A stretch of DNA of 64,000 nt from Tamlana crocina (GTDB lineage Bacteria; Bacteroidota; Bacteroidia; Flavobacteriales; Flavobacteriaceae). The notes beneath the pieces are model-generated. The model worked only from the letters and a program-made list of their open reading frames with translations. It was not told where the DNA came from and made no database searches. The DNA lies in NCBI GenBank assembly GCA_040429635.1, contig CP158972.1, positions 1,498,001-1,562,000 on the forward strand. The letters are read 5' to 3'. Positions within the stretch are counted from its first letter, which is position 1. Each line of letters opens with the position of its first letter. Positions 32,870 through 41,262 of this stretch are shown here, in pieces. The position numbers and the translations under genes were made by a program.

Positions 32870-33819
32870 AGCAGGCATTCAAAGGGTTGTACGATTGGTG
32901 GCGCTACGTTTTGGGCGTGTTTATAATTTTTGCGGCGTGGCAATTTATTGGTATGGTGCCCTTGGGAATAGCCATTGTTGTGAAATTGTTCGGAACAAAC
33001 ATGGAGCAAATCCCAACCGATATTCCGCAAATGATTGAGCTTCTGGGAAGCAATCTGTTCTTGTTCTTAATGCTTATTTCGTTTGCATTTGGCCTATTGG
33101 GCGTATTTGTTTCGGCGAAGACGTTGCATAAGCAATCCATAAAAATGCTCACCACGGTTAGAGATAACATAGATTGGAAACGCTTTTGGTTCATTTTTTT
33201 CCTATGGGGGATGCTTTCGAGTGGCTTGGTGCTGTTAGACTACGTTTTAGCACCAGAGGATTACCAACTTAATTTTCAGTTGAAACCGTTTTTAATTTTG
33301 GCCGTAATAGCCATTTTGCTTATTCCGTTGCAAACTAGTTTCGAAGAATATTTTTTTAGAGGCTATCTAATGCAGGGGCTTGGTGTTGTTTTTAAGAATA
33401 AATGGGTACCCTTGCTAATAACCTCAATAGGCTTCGGTTTAATGCATATTGCCAATCCTGAGGTAGAAAAGCTGGGTTACATTATTATGGTTTATTACAT
33501 CGGTACCGGATTGTTTTTAGGGATTATTACTTTGATGGATGAAGGTTTGGAACTAGCCTTGGGCTTTCATGCAGCAAATAATTTGTTTACCGCGCTGTTG
33601 GTAACAGCCGATTGGACGGCGTTTCAAACACATTCTATTTTAAAAGATTTGTCCGATCCTTCCAAAATGGCCATGGCCGAAATTTTTGTGCCCGTATTAA
33701 TCGTTTTTCCCATTTTGATATTCATTCTTTCAAAACGATATAAATGGAATAATTGGAAAGAAAAGTTAATAGGAACTATTGTTGAACCGCCCAAAGAGGA
33801 CTATAAAATTTTAGAATAA
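32860..33819 (+). CDS. CPBP-family (Abi/CAAX-like) membrane protein
   Basis: A 319-aa integral membrane protein with about eight helices. The glutamate motif SFEEYFFRGYLMQGLG (E-E-x3-R), the histidine in GFGLMHIAN and the third motif ALGFHAANNLFTALL are typical of the CPBP glutamic endopeptidase family (eukaryotic Rce1-like). Activity is plausible because the acidic and histidine residues are present. It overlaps menC by 10 bases and ends one base before menE, so it is part of the men transcript. A role in isoprenoid-related processing is possible but unproven. Confidence 0.86.
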   Translation: MYIEQAFKGLYDWWRYVLGVFIIFAAWQFIGMVPLGIAIVVKLFGTNMEQIPTDIPQMIELLGSNLFLFLMLISFAFGLLGVFVSAKTLHKQSIKMLTTVRDNIDWKRFWFIFFLWGMLSSGLVLLDYVLAPEDYQLNFQLKPFLILAVIAILLIPLQTSFEEYFFRGYLMQGLGVVFKNKWVPLLITSIGFGLMHIANPEVEKLGYIIMVYYIGTGLFLGIITLMDEGLELALGFHAANNLFTALLVTADWTAFQTHSILKDLSDPSKMAMAEIFVPVLIVFPILIFILSKRYKWNNWKEKLIGTIVEPPKEDYKILE

Positions 33820-33820
33820 T

Positions 33821-34897
33821 ATGATACCACATTACACCAACGTACATTTAAAATTCAAACTGGATGGCCTAAGTTACAAGTACGACGAACTTATGGAAGT
33901 GGCCTATAGTTATGTGAAAGAGGGTTTGCCCTATCAGCAAGATTTAGGGAATTTTTTGTTGGATTGGCTCGATCAGCACGACCATGTTGTAGTAAAAACA
34001 TCGGGTTCTACCGGAAAGCCTAAGCAGATAAAAATAAAGAAACAGGCTATGGTCAATTCGGCGATTGCAACGGGCGATTTTTTTAATCTACAGCCGGGCG
34101 ATAAGGTGTTGAACTGTTTACCGTCTAACTTTATTGCTGGTAAAATGATGATTGTTCGGGCCATTATGTTGGGCTTGGAGCTCGATATGACCGAGCCAGC
34201 GGCTTTACCTTTGATTGACTACGAAAAAGATTATGATTTTTGTGCCTTTACACCAATGCAGTTAAAAAACTTTGCCAAGTATTTGAAAAGTATACGAGTT
34301 GCTATTGTTGGTGGTGGTATGGTATCAAAGCCAATCATTGAAATGATAAAGGATAAGAAGCCATTGGTTTATGAAACTTACGGAATGACCGAAACCGTGT
34401 CGCATATCGCCGTAAAAAAACTGAATAATTTCAAAGATGGTGAATCGCTTGAAACCTCATACTTCAACACTTTGCCCGATATTACCGTTTCAACCGACGA
34501 TAGAAGCTGTTTAGTAATCGAGGCACCACATCTTTCCGAAGAAAAAATTGTTACTAACGATATTGTAAAAATTCATTCCAACACCTGCTTTGAATGGCTT
34601 GGTAGGTATGATAATGTTATTAATTCAGGTGGTATAAAATTGTTTCCAGAGCAAATTGAAAGGAAGTTGCAAAGCAAGATACCGGGCGAGTTTTTTATAG
34701 CTTCAAAACCAGACGACACATTGGGTGAAAAACTGGTCTTGGTTTTAGAGGCCAAAGAAAATAATCTAGACCCCGCTATTTTTGATGTGTTGGATAAATA
34801 CGAAAAGCCAAAAGAGGTGCTTACCGTGCCCAAGTTTCAACAAACGTCGTCAGGGAAAATCCATCGGGAAAAAACACTGGAACTGTTAAATTTATAG
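33821..34897 (+). CDS. menE: o-Succinylbenzoate-CoA ligase (short form)
   Basis: A 358-aa ANL-superfamily adenylating enzyme that activates o-succinylbenzoate with CoA. The phosphate-binding motif KTSGSTGKPKQIKIKK, the TYGMTETVSH adenine-site motif, and the A8/A10 region (WLGRYDNVINSGGIKLFPEQIE, TSSGKIHREKTLELL) with the catalytic Lys in GKI are intact. It is shorter than typical MenE (about 450), lacking much of the N-terminal lead-in; this short form is common in flavobacteria. It is the last gene of the cluster; menD, menF and menH are not in this window. Confidence 0.9.
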   Translation: MIPHYTNVHLKFKLDGLSYKYDELMEVAYSYVKEGLPYQQDLGNFLLDWLDQHDHVVVKTSGSTGKPKQIKIKKQAMVNSAIATGDFFNLQPGDKVLNCLPSNFIAGKMMIVRAIMLGLELDMTEPAALPLIDYEKDYDFCAFTPMQLKNFAKYLKSIRVAIVGGGMVSKPIIEMIKDKKPLVYETYGMTETVSHIAVKKLNNFKDGESLETSYFNTLPDITVSTDDRSCLVIEAPHLSEEKIVTNDIVKIHSNTCFEWLGRYDNVINSGGIKLFPEQIERKLQSKIPGEFFIASKPDDTLGEKLVLVLEAKENNLDPAIFDVLDKYEKPKEVLTVPKFQQTSSGKIHREKTLELLNL

Positions 34898-34898
34898 A

Positions 34899-34925
34899 TT
34901 TGGCGTAACGTTTCGGCTATTTTTG
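34899..34925 (+). promoter_or_regulatory. Possible sppA promoter
   Basis: TTTG at 34899-34902 and TATTTTTG at 34918-34925 (perfect -7 consensus) with a 15-base spacer, shorter than usual. It lies in the gap between menE and sppA, about 24 bases before the sppA ATG. Confidence 0.45.
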
Positions 34926-34948
34926 CAACCTACTTAAAAATGTAAGCT

Positions 34949-36709
34949 ATGAATTTTTTAAAACGCGTGCTGGCCACAGTAGTCGGGATAATAGTGTTTG
35001 TAACACTTTGTTTTTTCGGATTACTTGTTTTGGGCGCACTTTTTGGAGCCGACCCTAATGAAACCTTAAAAATAAAATCTAATTCGGTACTCGAATTGAG
35101 ATTGGATTTCCCTATTAAGGATTATGCCGGGAAAATAGAATTTGAAGAATATCCATTTTTAAATGAAGATGAAAAAAATGGATTGTTCAATCTCATCGAT
35201 GCGATAAATTATGCGGCCACAGATGATAAGATAAAGGGGATTTCCATTGATAACAATTTTATCGATGCGGGTATTTCACAAACCAAAGCACTTCGCGGGG
35301 CACTGCTCAAGTTTAAGGAATCTGGAAAATTCATAGTGTCGTATTCCGATATTTATTCCCAAAAAGACTACTATTTAAGTTCGGTTGCCGATACCGTTTA
35401 CATCAATCCGGTTGGAATAATGGAGTTTAAAGGACTGTATTCCGAGCGTTTGTACTTCAAGGATTTTCAGGAAAAAACAGGCTTTAAAATGGAAGTGGTT
35501 CGCTTGGGCAAATACAAAAGTGCTGTCGAGCCTTTTTTGGACAACAAAATGAGTGACAATAATCGAGAGCAAATTTCGGCATATTTGAATTCCCTGTGGA
35601 TCGAAATGAAAAGCGATATTTCCGCAAGTAGAGGTATTTCCGAAGAACGATTAAATATAATAGCCGATAGTTTGCTGGCCCGAAACCCACAAATGGCTAA
35701 AGACGTAAAACTAATCGATAAAGTTGGTTATTACGATGAATACATGAATGGCATTAAAAAAGCCGTAGGAATCAGCATTGATACTGAATTGCCAACCGTT
35801 ACCATTCGCGATTATGCCCGTTATGCAGCTAATAAAATAAATAAATATAACAAAAATAAAATTGCAGTTATTTATGCCGAGGGCGATATTATTTACGGTG
35901 AAGGCGACGAAAATGCCATTGGTCAGGGAAACATGGGAAAATCCTTGGTAGAGGCCAGAGAAGACAATAATGTTAAGGCTGTGGTGCTTCGCATCAATTC
36001 ACCTGGAGGTAGTGCTTTGGCCAGTGAGCTTATTTGGCGTGAGATTACATTGACCAAAAAAGTAAAACCGGTAATTGTTTCAATGGGCGATTTTGCTGCA
36101 TCGGGCGGGTATTATATGGCCTGTAATGCCGATTATATTATTGCCGAACCCACAACTATAACGGGGAGTATTGGTGTTTTTGGTGTATTGCCCAACGGCA
36201 AGCAATTGGCCGATAACTTAGGTATAAATGCAGAGCAGGTTAAAACCAACGCCAATGCGGTAACTTACAGTTTTTTCGAACCCCTAAATTCAACACAGCG
36301 CAAATTTATAAAGGAAGGTATTTTGGATATTTATGAATTGTTTACCAATCGTGTTGCCCAAGGAAGAAAAATGAGTTTAGATGAAGTGGAAGCCATTGCG
36401 CAAGGACGAGTTTGGACAGGAACCGATGCACTGAATATTGGTTTGGTAGATGAGATGGGGGGGCTTGACGTAGCTTTACAGCATGCAGCCGAAGCGGCCG
36501 AAATTCAAGACTATCAAATTAAGGAATTGCCCGTGTTCAAAAAAAATCTGGACGAGATGTTGGAAAAATTCGGATTGATAAAAACTAAGGAAACCATTCT
36601 TAAGGAAGAATTGGGAGCGGAAAATTATAAGGCTTTAAAAGAGATTAAATCTATGTCTGAAAAAAAGGGAATGCAATTATTGTTTCCTTTTTCAACAGAT
36701 ATAAAATAA
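34949..36709 (+). CDS. sppA: Signal peptide peptidase SppA, 67K type
   Basis: A 586-aa membrane-anchored serine peptidase with two tandem ClpP/S49-like halves. It digests signal peptides after secretion. The N-terminal membrane helix (about 8-32) leads into the first half, where the general-base Lys lies in RLGKYKSAVEPFLDNKM. The second half carries the nucleophile Ser in GDFAASGGYYMACNADYI, and the oxyanion/structural INSPGGSALASE. The Lys-Ser dyad is therefore split across the two halves, as in E. coli SppA. Length is normal. Confidence 0.93.
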   Translation: MNFLKRVLATVVGIIVFVTLCFFGLLVLGALFGADPNETLKIKSNSVLELRLDFPIKDYAGKIEFEEYPFLNEDEKNGLFNLIDAINYAATDDKIKGISIDNNFIDAGISQTKALRGALLKFKESGKFIVSYSDIYSQKDYYLSSVADTVYINPVGIMEFKGLYSERLYFKDFQEKTGFKMEVVRLGKYKSAVEPFLDNKMSDNNREQISAYLNSLWIEMKSDISASRGISEERLNIIADSLLARNPQMAKDVKLIDKVGYYDEYMNGIKKAVGISIDTELPTVTIRDYARYAANKINKYNKNKIAVIYAEGDIIYGEGDENAIGQGNMGKSLVEAREDNNVKAVVLRINSPGGSALASELIWREITLTKKVKPVIVSMGDFAASGGYYMACNADYIIAEPTTITGSIGVFGVLPNGKQLADNLGINAEQVKTNANAVTYSFFEPLNSTQRKFIKEGILDIYELFTNRVAQGRKMSLDEVEAIAQGRVWTGTDALNIGLVDEMGGLDVALQHAAEAAEIQDYQIKELPVFKKNLDEMLEKFGLIKTKETILKEELGAENYKALKEIKSMSEKKGMQLLFPFSTDIK

Positions 36710-36745
36710 AGCAGTGTTTCTTTCCTATAATGATGATTAAAACAG

Positions 36746-36776
36746 AAACGAGCGGAAATAATGTCGCTCGTTTTTT
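36746..36776. terminator. Terminator between sppA and DoxX genes
   Basis: A 9-bp perfect stem (AAACGAGCG / CGCTCGTTT, 10-base loop) followed by a T-run, between two convergent genes. Confidence 0.8.
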
Positions 36777-36778
36777 AT

Positions 36779-37201
36779 TTATTTCTGCATTTTAAAATAG
36801 TAGTCTAACGAATGTTTTCCGGAGCCATAAACTAAGAAGAAAGCACAAACTAAAAGTGTAGTCAAGGCTAAAACTAGATTTCCAGCATGCATCTCACCTA
36901 CAAAATTGATAAGTATGGCGCCTATTAGAATAGGTAGCTGTCCTAAAATAGCCCAGCGCGTTAACAGTCCAAAGGCGATTAGCAGTCCGCCAATAAAATG
37001 AGCGGGGGCAACATAATGTACCATAATCATACCGCCCGCCATATTTTGCATGGGCTTAAAAAGTTCCATGAGCATGGCGCTATTCGACATAAAATCGATG
37101 CCTTTAAAAAATAAAAAGCCGCCGAGTACAATACGTAACAGATCAATGGGCAAATAAGTATGGCGGTTGGCCCACTTATTTAGGGTTTTTATTGTATCCA
37201 T
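36779..37201 (-). CDS. DoxX-family membrane protein
   Basis: A 140-aa protein with four membrane helices when started at the ATG at 37201 (an in-frame ATG at 37225 adds eight residues). Family pattern: LPIDLLRIVLGGFLFFKGIDF, HYVAPAHFIGGLLIAFGLLTRWA, and LVLALTTLLVCAFFLVYGSG. DoxX relatives are small integral proteins associated with quinone or thiosulfate redox chemistry, but most are uncharacterised. It converges with sppA across a terminator and has no operon partner. Confidence 0.85.
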   Translation of the reverse strand: MDTIKTLNKWANRHTYLPIDLLRIVLGGFLFFKGIDFMSNSAMLMELFKPMQNMAGGMIMVHYVAPAHFIGGLLIAFGLLTRWAILGQLPILIGAILINFVGEMHAGNLVLALTTLLVCAFFLVYGSGKHSLDYYFKMQK

Positions 37202-37260
37202 GATTGAAAAGTTGTTGGTTTTCAATACATAAGATACGAAAAAATGGTCAGTTTTGGAAA

Positions 37261-38889
37261 TTACACCTGAAGCACGCCCATATTAAAAGGTTTTTCAATG
37301 GGGGAGTGGTTAGCTGCTTCAATCCCCATGCTAATCCACGTTCGGGTGTCCAACGGGTCGATAATGGCATCGGTCCAAATACGTGCTGCAGCGTAGTATG
37401 GCGATACTTGGTTGTCGTAGCGGCTTTTTATTTTGTCGTAAAGTTCGGCTTCTTTTTCTTTGGTTATTTTTTCACCTTGTTTTTCCAAAGAAGCTTTTTC
37501 AATCTGCAGTAATACTTTAGCGGCTGAGTTTCCGCTCATAACGGCCAGTTCGGCACTAGGCCAAGCAACAATCAGCCTGGGATCATATGCTTTTCCGCAC
37601 ATGGCATAATTTCCAGCGCCGTAACTGTTACCTATCACAATGGTAAACTTGGGTACAACCGAATTACTCACGGCATTTACCATTTTAGCACCATCTTTTA
37701 TTATGCCGCCGTGTTCGCTTTTGCTGCCCACCATAAATCCTGTAACATCTTGCAAAAACACTAATGGGATTTTCTTTTGGTTGCAATTGGCAATAAACCG
37801 AGTGGCTTTATCTGCACTGTCGTTATAGATAACACCGCCAAATTGCATTTCGCCTTTTTTAGTTTTTACGAGTTTACGTTGATTGGCCACAATACCTACT
37901 GCCCAGCCATCAATCCTAGCGTAACAAGTAATAATGGTCTGCCCGTATCCGGCCTTATATTCGTCAAACTCGCTGTTATCAACCAATCGTTTTATAACTT
38001 CATACATATCGTATTGGTCGGCTCTCGATTTAGGAACGATACCATAAATTTCTTCAGGTTTCTCAATGGGTTTTTTGGCTTCGGAACGATTAAATCCAGC
38101 TTTACCAAAATCCCCAATTTTATCCATAATATTTTTTATGGTGGTCAGGGCGTCTTTATCGTCTTTAGCTTTATAATCGGTCACGCCCGAAATTTCGCAG
38201 TGGGTGGTTGCACCGCCTAAAGTTTCGTTATCAATAGTTTCGCCAATGGCTGCCTTTACCAAATAACTTCCGGCCAAGAAGATACTTCCGGTTTTATCGA
38301 CAATTAAAGCCTCATCGCTCATAATAGGTAAATAGGCGCCACCGGCCACACAACTGCCCATAACGGCTGCAATTTGGGTAATGCCCATACTGCTCATTAT
38401 AGCATTGTTTCTAAAAATGCGCCCAAAATGCTCTTTATCGGGAAAAATTTCGTCCTGCATGGGCAGATAGACACCCGCTGAATCGACCAAATAAATAATG
38501 GGTAATCGGTTTTCAATGGCTATTTCCTGTGCGCGTAAATTCTTTTTACCAGTAATAGGAAACCAGGCGCCAGCTTTTACGGTAGCATCATTGGCAACAA
38601 CAATACATTGCTTCCCTTTTACATAGCCCATTTTCACTACAACACCACCGGAGGGGCAACCGCCGTGTTCTTGGTACATGTCTTCACCAGCAAAAGCACC
38701 AATTTCAACAGCTGTTTTGTTATCATCCAACAGAAAATCAATGCGTTCGCGGGCAGTCATTTTGCCTTTGCTGTGCAGTTTTTCTATTCGGTTTTTTCCG
38801 CCACCTAAACTTACTTTTGCTAAACGTCTTTTAAGTTCTGAAACCAAGAGTTTGTTATAATCTTCGTTCTTGTTGAAGTTGATATCCAT
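37261..38889 (-). CDS. Acyl-CoA carboxylase, beta (carboxyltransferase) subunit
   Basis: A 542-aa biotin-dependent carboxyltransferase of the propionyl/methylcrotonyl-CoA type, with the N-terminal half (about 1-290) and C-terminal half (about 295-542) both of crotonase fold. Visible blocks: LHSKGKMTARERIDFLLD, EHGGCPSGGVVVKMGYVKGK, ATVKAGAWFPITGKKNLRAQEIA, MQDEIFPDKEHFGRIF, and IPLVFLQDVTGFMVG with GIIKDGAKMVNAVSNS in the second half. The alpha (biotin carboxylase) subunit is not beside it. The C-terminus ends in a normal IWTDAIIDPLDTRTWI region, so it looks intact. Confidence 0.92.
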   Translation of the reverse strand: MDINFNKNEDYNKLLVSELKRRLAKVSLGGGKNRIEKLHSKGKMTARERIDFLLDDNKTAVEIGAFAGEDMYQEHGGCPSGGVVVKMGYVKGKQCIVVANDATVKAGAWFPITGKKNLRAQEIAIENRLPIIYLVDSAGVYLPMQDEIFPDKEHFGRIFRNNAIMSSMGITQIAAVMGSCVAGGAYLPIMSDEALIVDKTGSIFLAGSYLVKAAIGETIDNETLGGATTHCEISGVTDYKAKDDKDALTTIKNIMDKIGDFGKAGFNRSEAKKPIEKPEEIYGIVPKSRADQYDMYEVIKRLVDNSEFDEYKAGYGQTIITCYARIDGWAVGIVANQRKLVKTKKGEMQFGGVIYNDSADKATRFIANCNQKKIPLVFLQDVTGFMVGSKSEHGGIIKDGAKMVNAVSNSVVPKFTIVIGNSYGAGNYAMCGKAYDPRLIVAWPSAELAVMSGNSAAKVLLQIEKASLEKQGEKITKEKEAELYDKIKSRYDNQVSPYYAAARIWTDAIIDPLDTRTWISMGIEAANHSPIEKPFNMGVLQV

Positions 38890-38976
38890 GTAGTGCTAGT
38901 TTGTTGCTAAAGTACAAAAGTTTCCATTTTTTTTATGGCTATCGTTAATGAAATACTAAATAATATTACATGGAAA

Positions 38977-38994
38977 TATATTCCTTGGAAAATA
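38977..38994. promoter_or_regulatory. Operator palindrome before the redox operon
   Basis: TATATTCCTTGGAAAATA is a near-palindrome identical at 16 of 18 positions to the perfect palindrome TATTTTCCATGGAAAATA at 40334-40351. It contains the -33 TTG (38985-38987) of the promoter below. A related half-site (CATGGAAATA) lies just left of it. The MarR gene in the same cluster is the obvious binding protein. Confidence 0.65.
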
Positions 38995-39015
38995 AAATTA
39001 TATTTTGTACTTTTG
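38985..39015 (+). promoter_or_regulatory. Promoter of the reductase-GNAT-marR operon
   Basis: TTG (38985-38987), 20-base spacer and TACTTTTG (39008-39015) fit the Bacteroidota promoter consensus. The -33 element is inside the operator palindrome, so a bound repressor would block it. Confidence 0.7.
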
Positions 39016-39034
39016 AGGTATCAAATTTTAAGAA

Positions 39035-39592
39035 ATGAAAAAGATTATTGCATTTGCAGGGAGTAACAGTAAGAATTCAATTAACAAACAGTTGGTGACT
39101 TATGCATCGGGTTTACTCGATGATGCCACGGTTGAAGTTTTAGACTTAAACGATTTTGAGTTGCCTGTTTTTGGCATAGATTTAGAAAACGAAAAAGGTA
39201 TTCCAGAGAACGCACATCAATTTTTAAATCAGATAAAGTCGTCTCAGGGTATTATGCTTTCGTTGGCCGAACATAACGGAGCGTATTCCACGGCCTTTAA
39301 AAATATTTTTGATTGGATGTCGAGAATAGAAAGTAAAACCTTTTTCGGCAAACCCATGCTGCTCATGGCTGCATCGCCGGGGGGCAGGGGCGGGGCTTCA
39401 GTTTTAAGTGTTGCGAAAAACAGGTTTCCGTACCACAATGCCGAGATTACTGGCGTGTTTTCTTTGCCGAACTTTAAGGAAAACTTTTCGGACGGCAAAC
39501 TGATTAATAAGGAATTGGATTCTGAGTTGAAAAAAGCAGTTTCAGAATTTGAAAAGCACTTAGAGCATGAAAGTACAACACAGGCATCATAA
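39035..39592 (+). CDS. NADPH-dependent FMN reductase family protein
   Basis: A 185-aa flavodoxin-fold flavoprotein. The FMN phosphate loop is FAGSNSKNSINKQLVTYAS (residues about 5-20), and SLAEHNGAYSTAFKNIFDWMSRI and PMLLMAASPGGRGGASVL are typical of the NADPH-dependent FMN reductase/azoreductase-like family. Such enzymes reduce quinones or azo compounds with two electrons. It is the first gene of an operon with GNAT and MarR, and overlaps the GNAT gene by 26 bases. The gene is preceded by a promoter and an operator matching the pirin operon, so it is probably induced by the same signal. Confidence 0.9.
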   Translation: MKKIIAFAGSNSKNSINKQLVTYASGLLDDATVEVLDLNDFELPVFGIDLENEKGIPENAHQFLNQIKSSQGIMLSLAEHNGAYSTAFKNIFDWMSRIESKTFFGKPMLLMAASPGGRGGASVLSVAKNRFPYHNAEITGVFSLPNFKENFSDGKLINKELDSELKKAVSEFEKHLEHESTTQAS

Positions 39593-39851
39593 AAATAAAG
39601 GTCAGTTTTACATTGAAATAGATGGAGAAACAAAAGCCGAAATGACCTATAGCATGGCCGGAGAAGAAAAAATGATCATCGATCACACCGAGGTCGACGC
39701 TGGCTTAAAAGGACAAGGCATTGGTTATAAATTAGTAGAAACAGCGGTTCAGTACGCGCGCGAAAACCATATAAAAATTGTGCCATTGTGTCCGTTTGCA
39801 AATGCCGTATTTAAGAAAAAATCAGAATATCACGATGTGCTTCATAAATAA
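39567..39851 (+). CDS. Small GNAT-type N-acetyltransferase (YidJ-like)
   Basis: A 94-aa single-domain GNAT protein of the short (Gcn5-like/YidJ) type. The acetyl-CoA binding segment is KGQGIGYKLVETAVQYARE, following strand MIIDHTEVDAGL, and the C-terminal stretch KIVPLCPFANAVFKKKSEY is conserved in this small group. It overlaps the upstream reductase gene by 26 bases, so the two are translated together. The acceptor is unknown. Length is normal for the group. Confidence 0.82.
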   Translation: MKVQHRHHKNKGQFYIEIDGETKAEMTYSMAGEEKMIIDHTEVDAGLKGQGIGYKLVETAVQYARENHIKIVPLCPFANAVFKKKSEYHDVLHK

Positions 39852-39878
39852 TAGGCAACAATAAATTATAAAAAAAAC

Positions 39879-40316
39879 ATGGGAGACCTGGCAAAAGATA
39901 TCAATTCAAAATTTGAAAATAATCATGTAAAGGCGTTAATAAATATTGTGTATACGGCCAACTGGATAACTGGCTACCAAAACGAGTTTTTTAAACCCTT
40001 TGGTATTTCACCGCAGCAGTATAACATCCTTCGCATTTTGCGCGGAGCCAACGAACCTTTAAATGTTCAAACCATTAAAAATCGTATGATTGAGCGTGCA
40101 CCCAATGCCACAAGGTTAATGGATAAGCTTTGCTCTAAAAACTTAATTGAACGCTTGCCGTGTGAACACGACAGACGCATTGTAAAAATTGCGATCACAA
40201 AAGAAGGCTTGGCGCTTTTAGAGAAAATTCCAGATAATTTCAACAGTAAATTATTGGAAAACCTTAGTGATGATGAAGCGGCAGAGTTGAGCCGATTGCT
40301 AGATAAAATGCGATAA
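39879..40316 (+). CDS. MarR-family transcriptional regulator
   Basis: A 145-aa winged-helix repressor. The DNA-binding core is HGISPQQ-like FGISPQQYNILRILRGANEPLNVQTIKNRMIE, followed by RLMDKLCSKNLIERLPCEHDRRIVKIAITKEG (wing with the DRR motif). MarR proteins are dimers that lose DNA binding on ligand or cysteine oxidation; Cys in KLCSK and PCEHD could respond to redox or electrophiles (inference). It is third in an operon with the FMN reductase and GNAT genes and upstream of two pirin genes, and palindromes of the same sequence precede both units. Confidence 0.92.
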   Translation: MGDLAKDINSKFENNHVKALINIVYTANWITGYQNEFFKPFGISPQQYNILRILRGANEPLNVQTIKNRMIERAPNATRLMDKLCSKNLIERLPCEHDRRIVKIAITKEGLALLEKIPDNFNSKLLENLSDDEAAELSRLLDKMR

Positions 40317-40333
40317 CATTTTTTTTAATTAAA

Positions 40334-40351
40334 TATTTTCCATGGAAAATA
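40334..40351. promoter_or_regulatory. MarR operator palindrome before the pirin genes
   Basis: TATTTTCCATGGAAAATA is a perfect 18-bp palindrome 18 bases before the first pirin ATG. It shares 16 of 18 positions with the site before the reductase operon, as expected for one regulator acting on both. Confidence 0.75.
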
Positions 40352-40369
40352 AAAAGAAAGGATTTTAAA

Positions 40370-41242
40370 ATGAAACTAAATACAATTAAAAACATTGGCC
40401 CCAGTCATTTTGTTAATATGGGCGATATTAGGTTAAGACAACCGTTGCCCACCAGAAAAATTGATATGGTAGATCCCTTTATTTTGTTGCATCATTATGG
40501 ACCGTATCATATTTCGGAGGAACATAATCCGTTCGATTTAGGGCCACATCCGCACCGGGGTTTCGAACCGATTACCTTTTTGTTTCAAGGTGAACAATTA
40601 CACCGCGATTCTTTGGGAAATGAGAGCGTGGTGAAAGCCGGCGATGTGCAATGGACCACGGCTGGACGCGGAATTATTCATGCCGAGGCACCCACAAAAG
40701 ATTTTGTAAAACAAGGCGGGTATATTGAAGGCATCCAATTATGGTTGAATTTGCCTGCCGAAAAAAAGATGATTCCTGCGGCTTACCAACATGTTAAGCA
40801 TGATGAATTTAGGGGGATAACCTCTAAAGACGAAAAAGTAAATGTTAGAATTGTTGCCGGTGAATTAAACGGTGTTTACGGACGCATAAAAACACAAACT
40901 TCTGTGAATGCCTTTGTTTTAGAAGCCCAATCTGGAGGGGAAACAACCATAAATATTCCACAATCACATAATGCTTTGCTGTATTTGTTAAGCGGAAATG
41001 TGGTGGTTAACTCGACGGAAGAATTGAAACTTGACGATAACCAAATTTTGGAGTTTAACCGCGATGGTAACGGCTTTTCAATAAAAGCGAAAGCAGACTC
41101 TAAATTATTAGTGGTGTCGGGCGAACCATTTAACGAGCCAGTGGCAACTTATGGGCCTTATGTTATGAACACCCAAACCGAAATTTTAGAAGCCATGCGC
41201 GATTTTCAATCGGGTAAAATGGGGTTTCTTCCAGTAAATTAA
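40370..41242 (+). CDS. Pirin family protein (larger type)
   Basis: A 290-aa bicupin. The metal site motifs are in LGPHPHRGFEPITFLFQGEQLHRDSLGN (three histidines) and the first cupin C-terminal motif GDVQWTTAGRGIIHAE (His). A second cupin (about 165-260) follows with weaker metal motifs. Pirins bind iron or act as quercetin 2,3-dioxygenase-like enzymes; some act as redox-sensitive co-regulators. It is preceded by the palindrome at 40334 and followed, 20 bases on, by a second pirin gene. Confidence 0.9.
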   Translation: MKLNTIKNIGPSHFVNMGDIRLRQPLPTRKIDMVDPFILLHHYGPYHISEEHNPFDLGPHPHRGFEPITFLFQGEQLHRDSLGNESVVKAGDVQWTTAGRGIIHAEAPTKDFVKQGGYIEGIQLWLNLPAEKKMIPAAYQHVKHDEFRGITSKDEKVNVRIVAGELNGVYGRIKTQTSVNAFVLEAQSGGETTINIPQSHNALLYLLSGNVVVNSTEELKLDDNQILEFNRDGNGFSIKAKADSKLLVVSGEPFNEPVATYGPYVMNTQTEILEAMRDFQSGKMGFLPVN

Positions 41243-41262
41243 AAAAGTAAAAAGTTGAAAAT

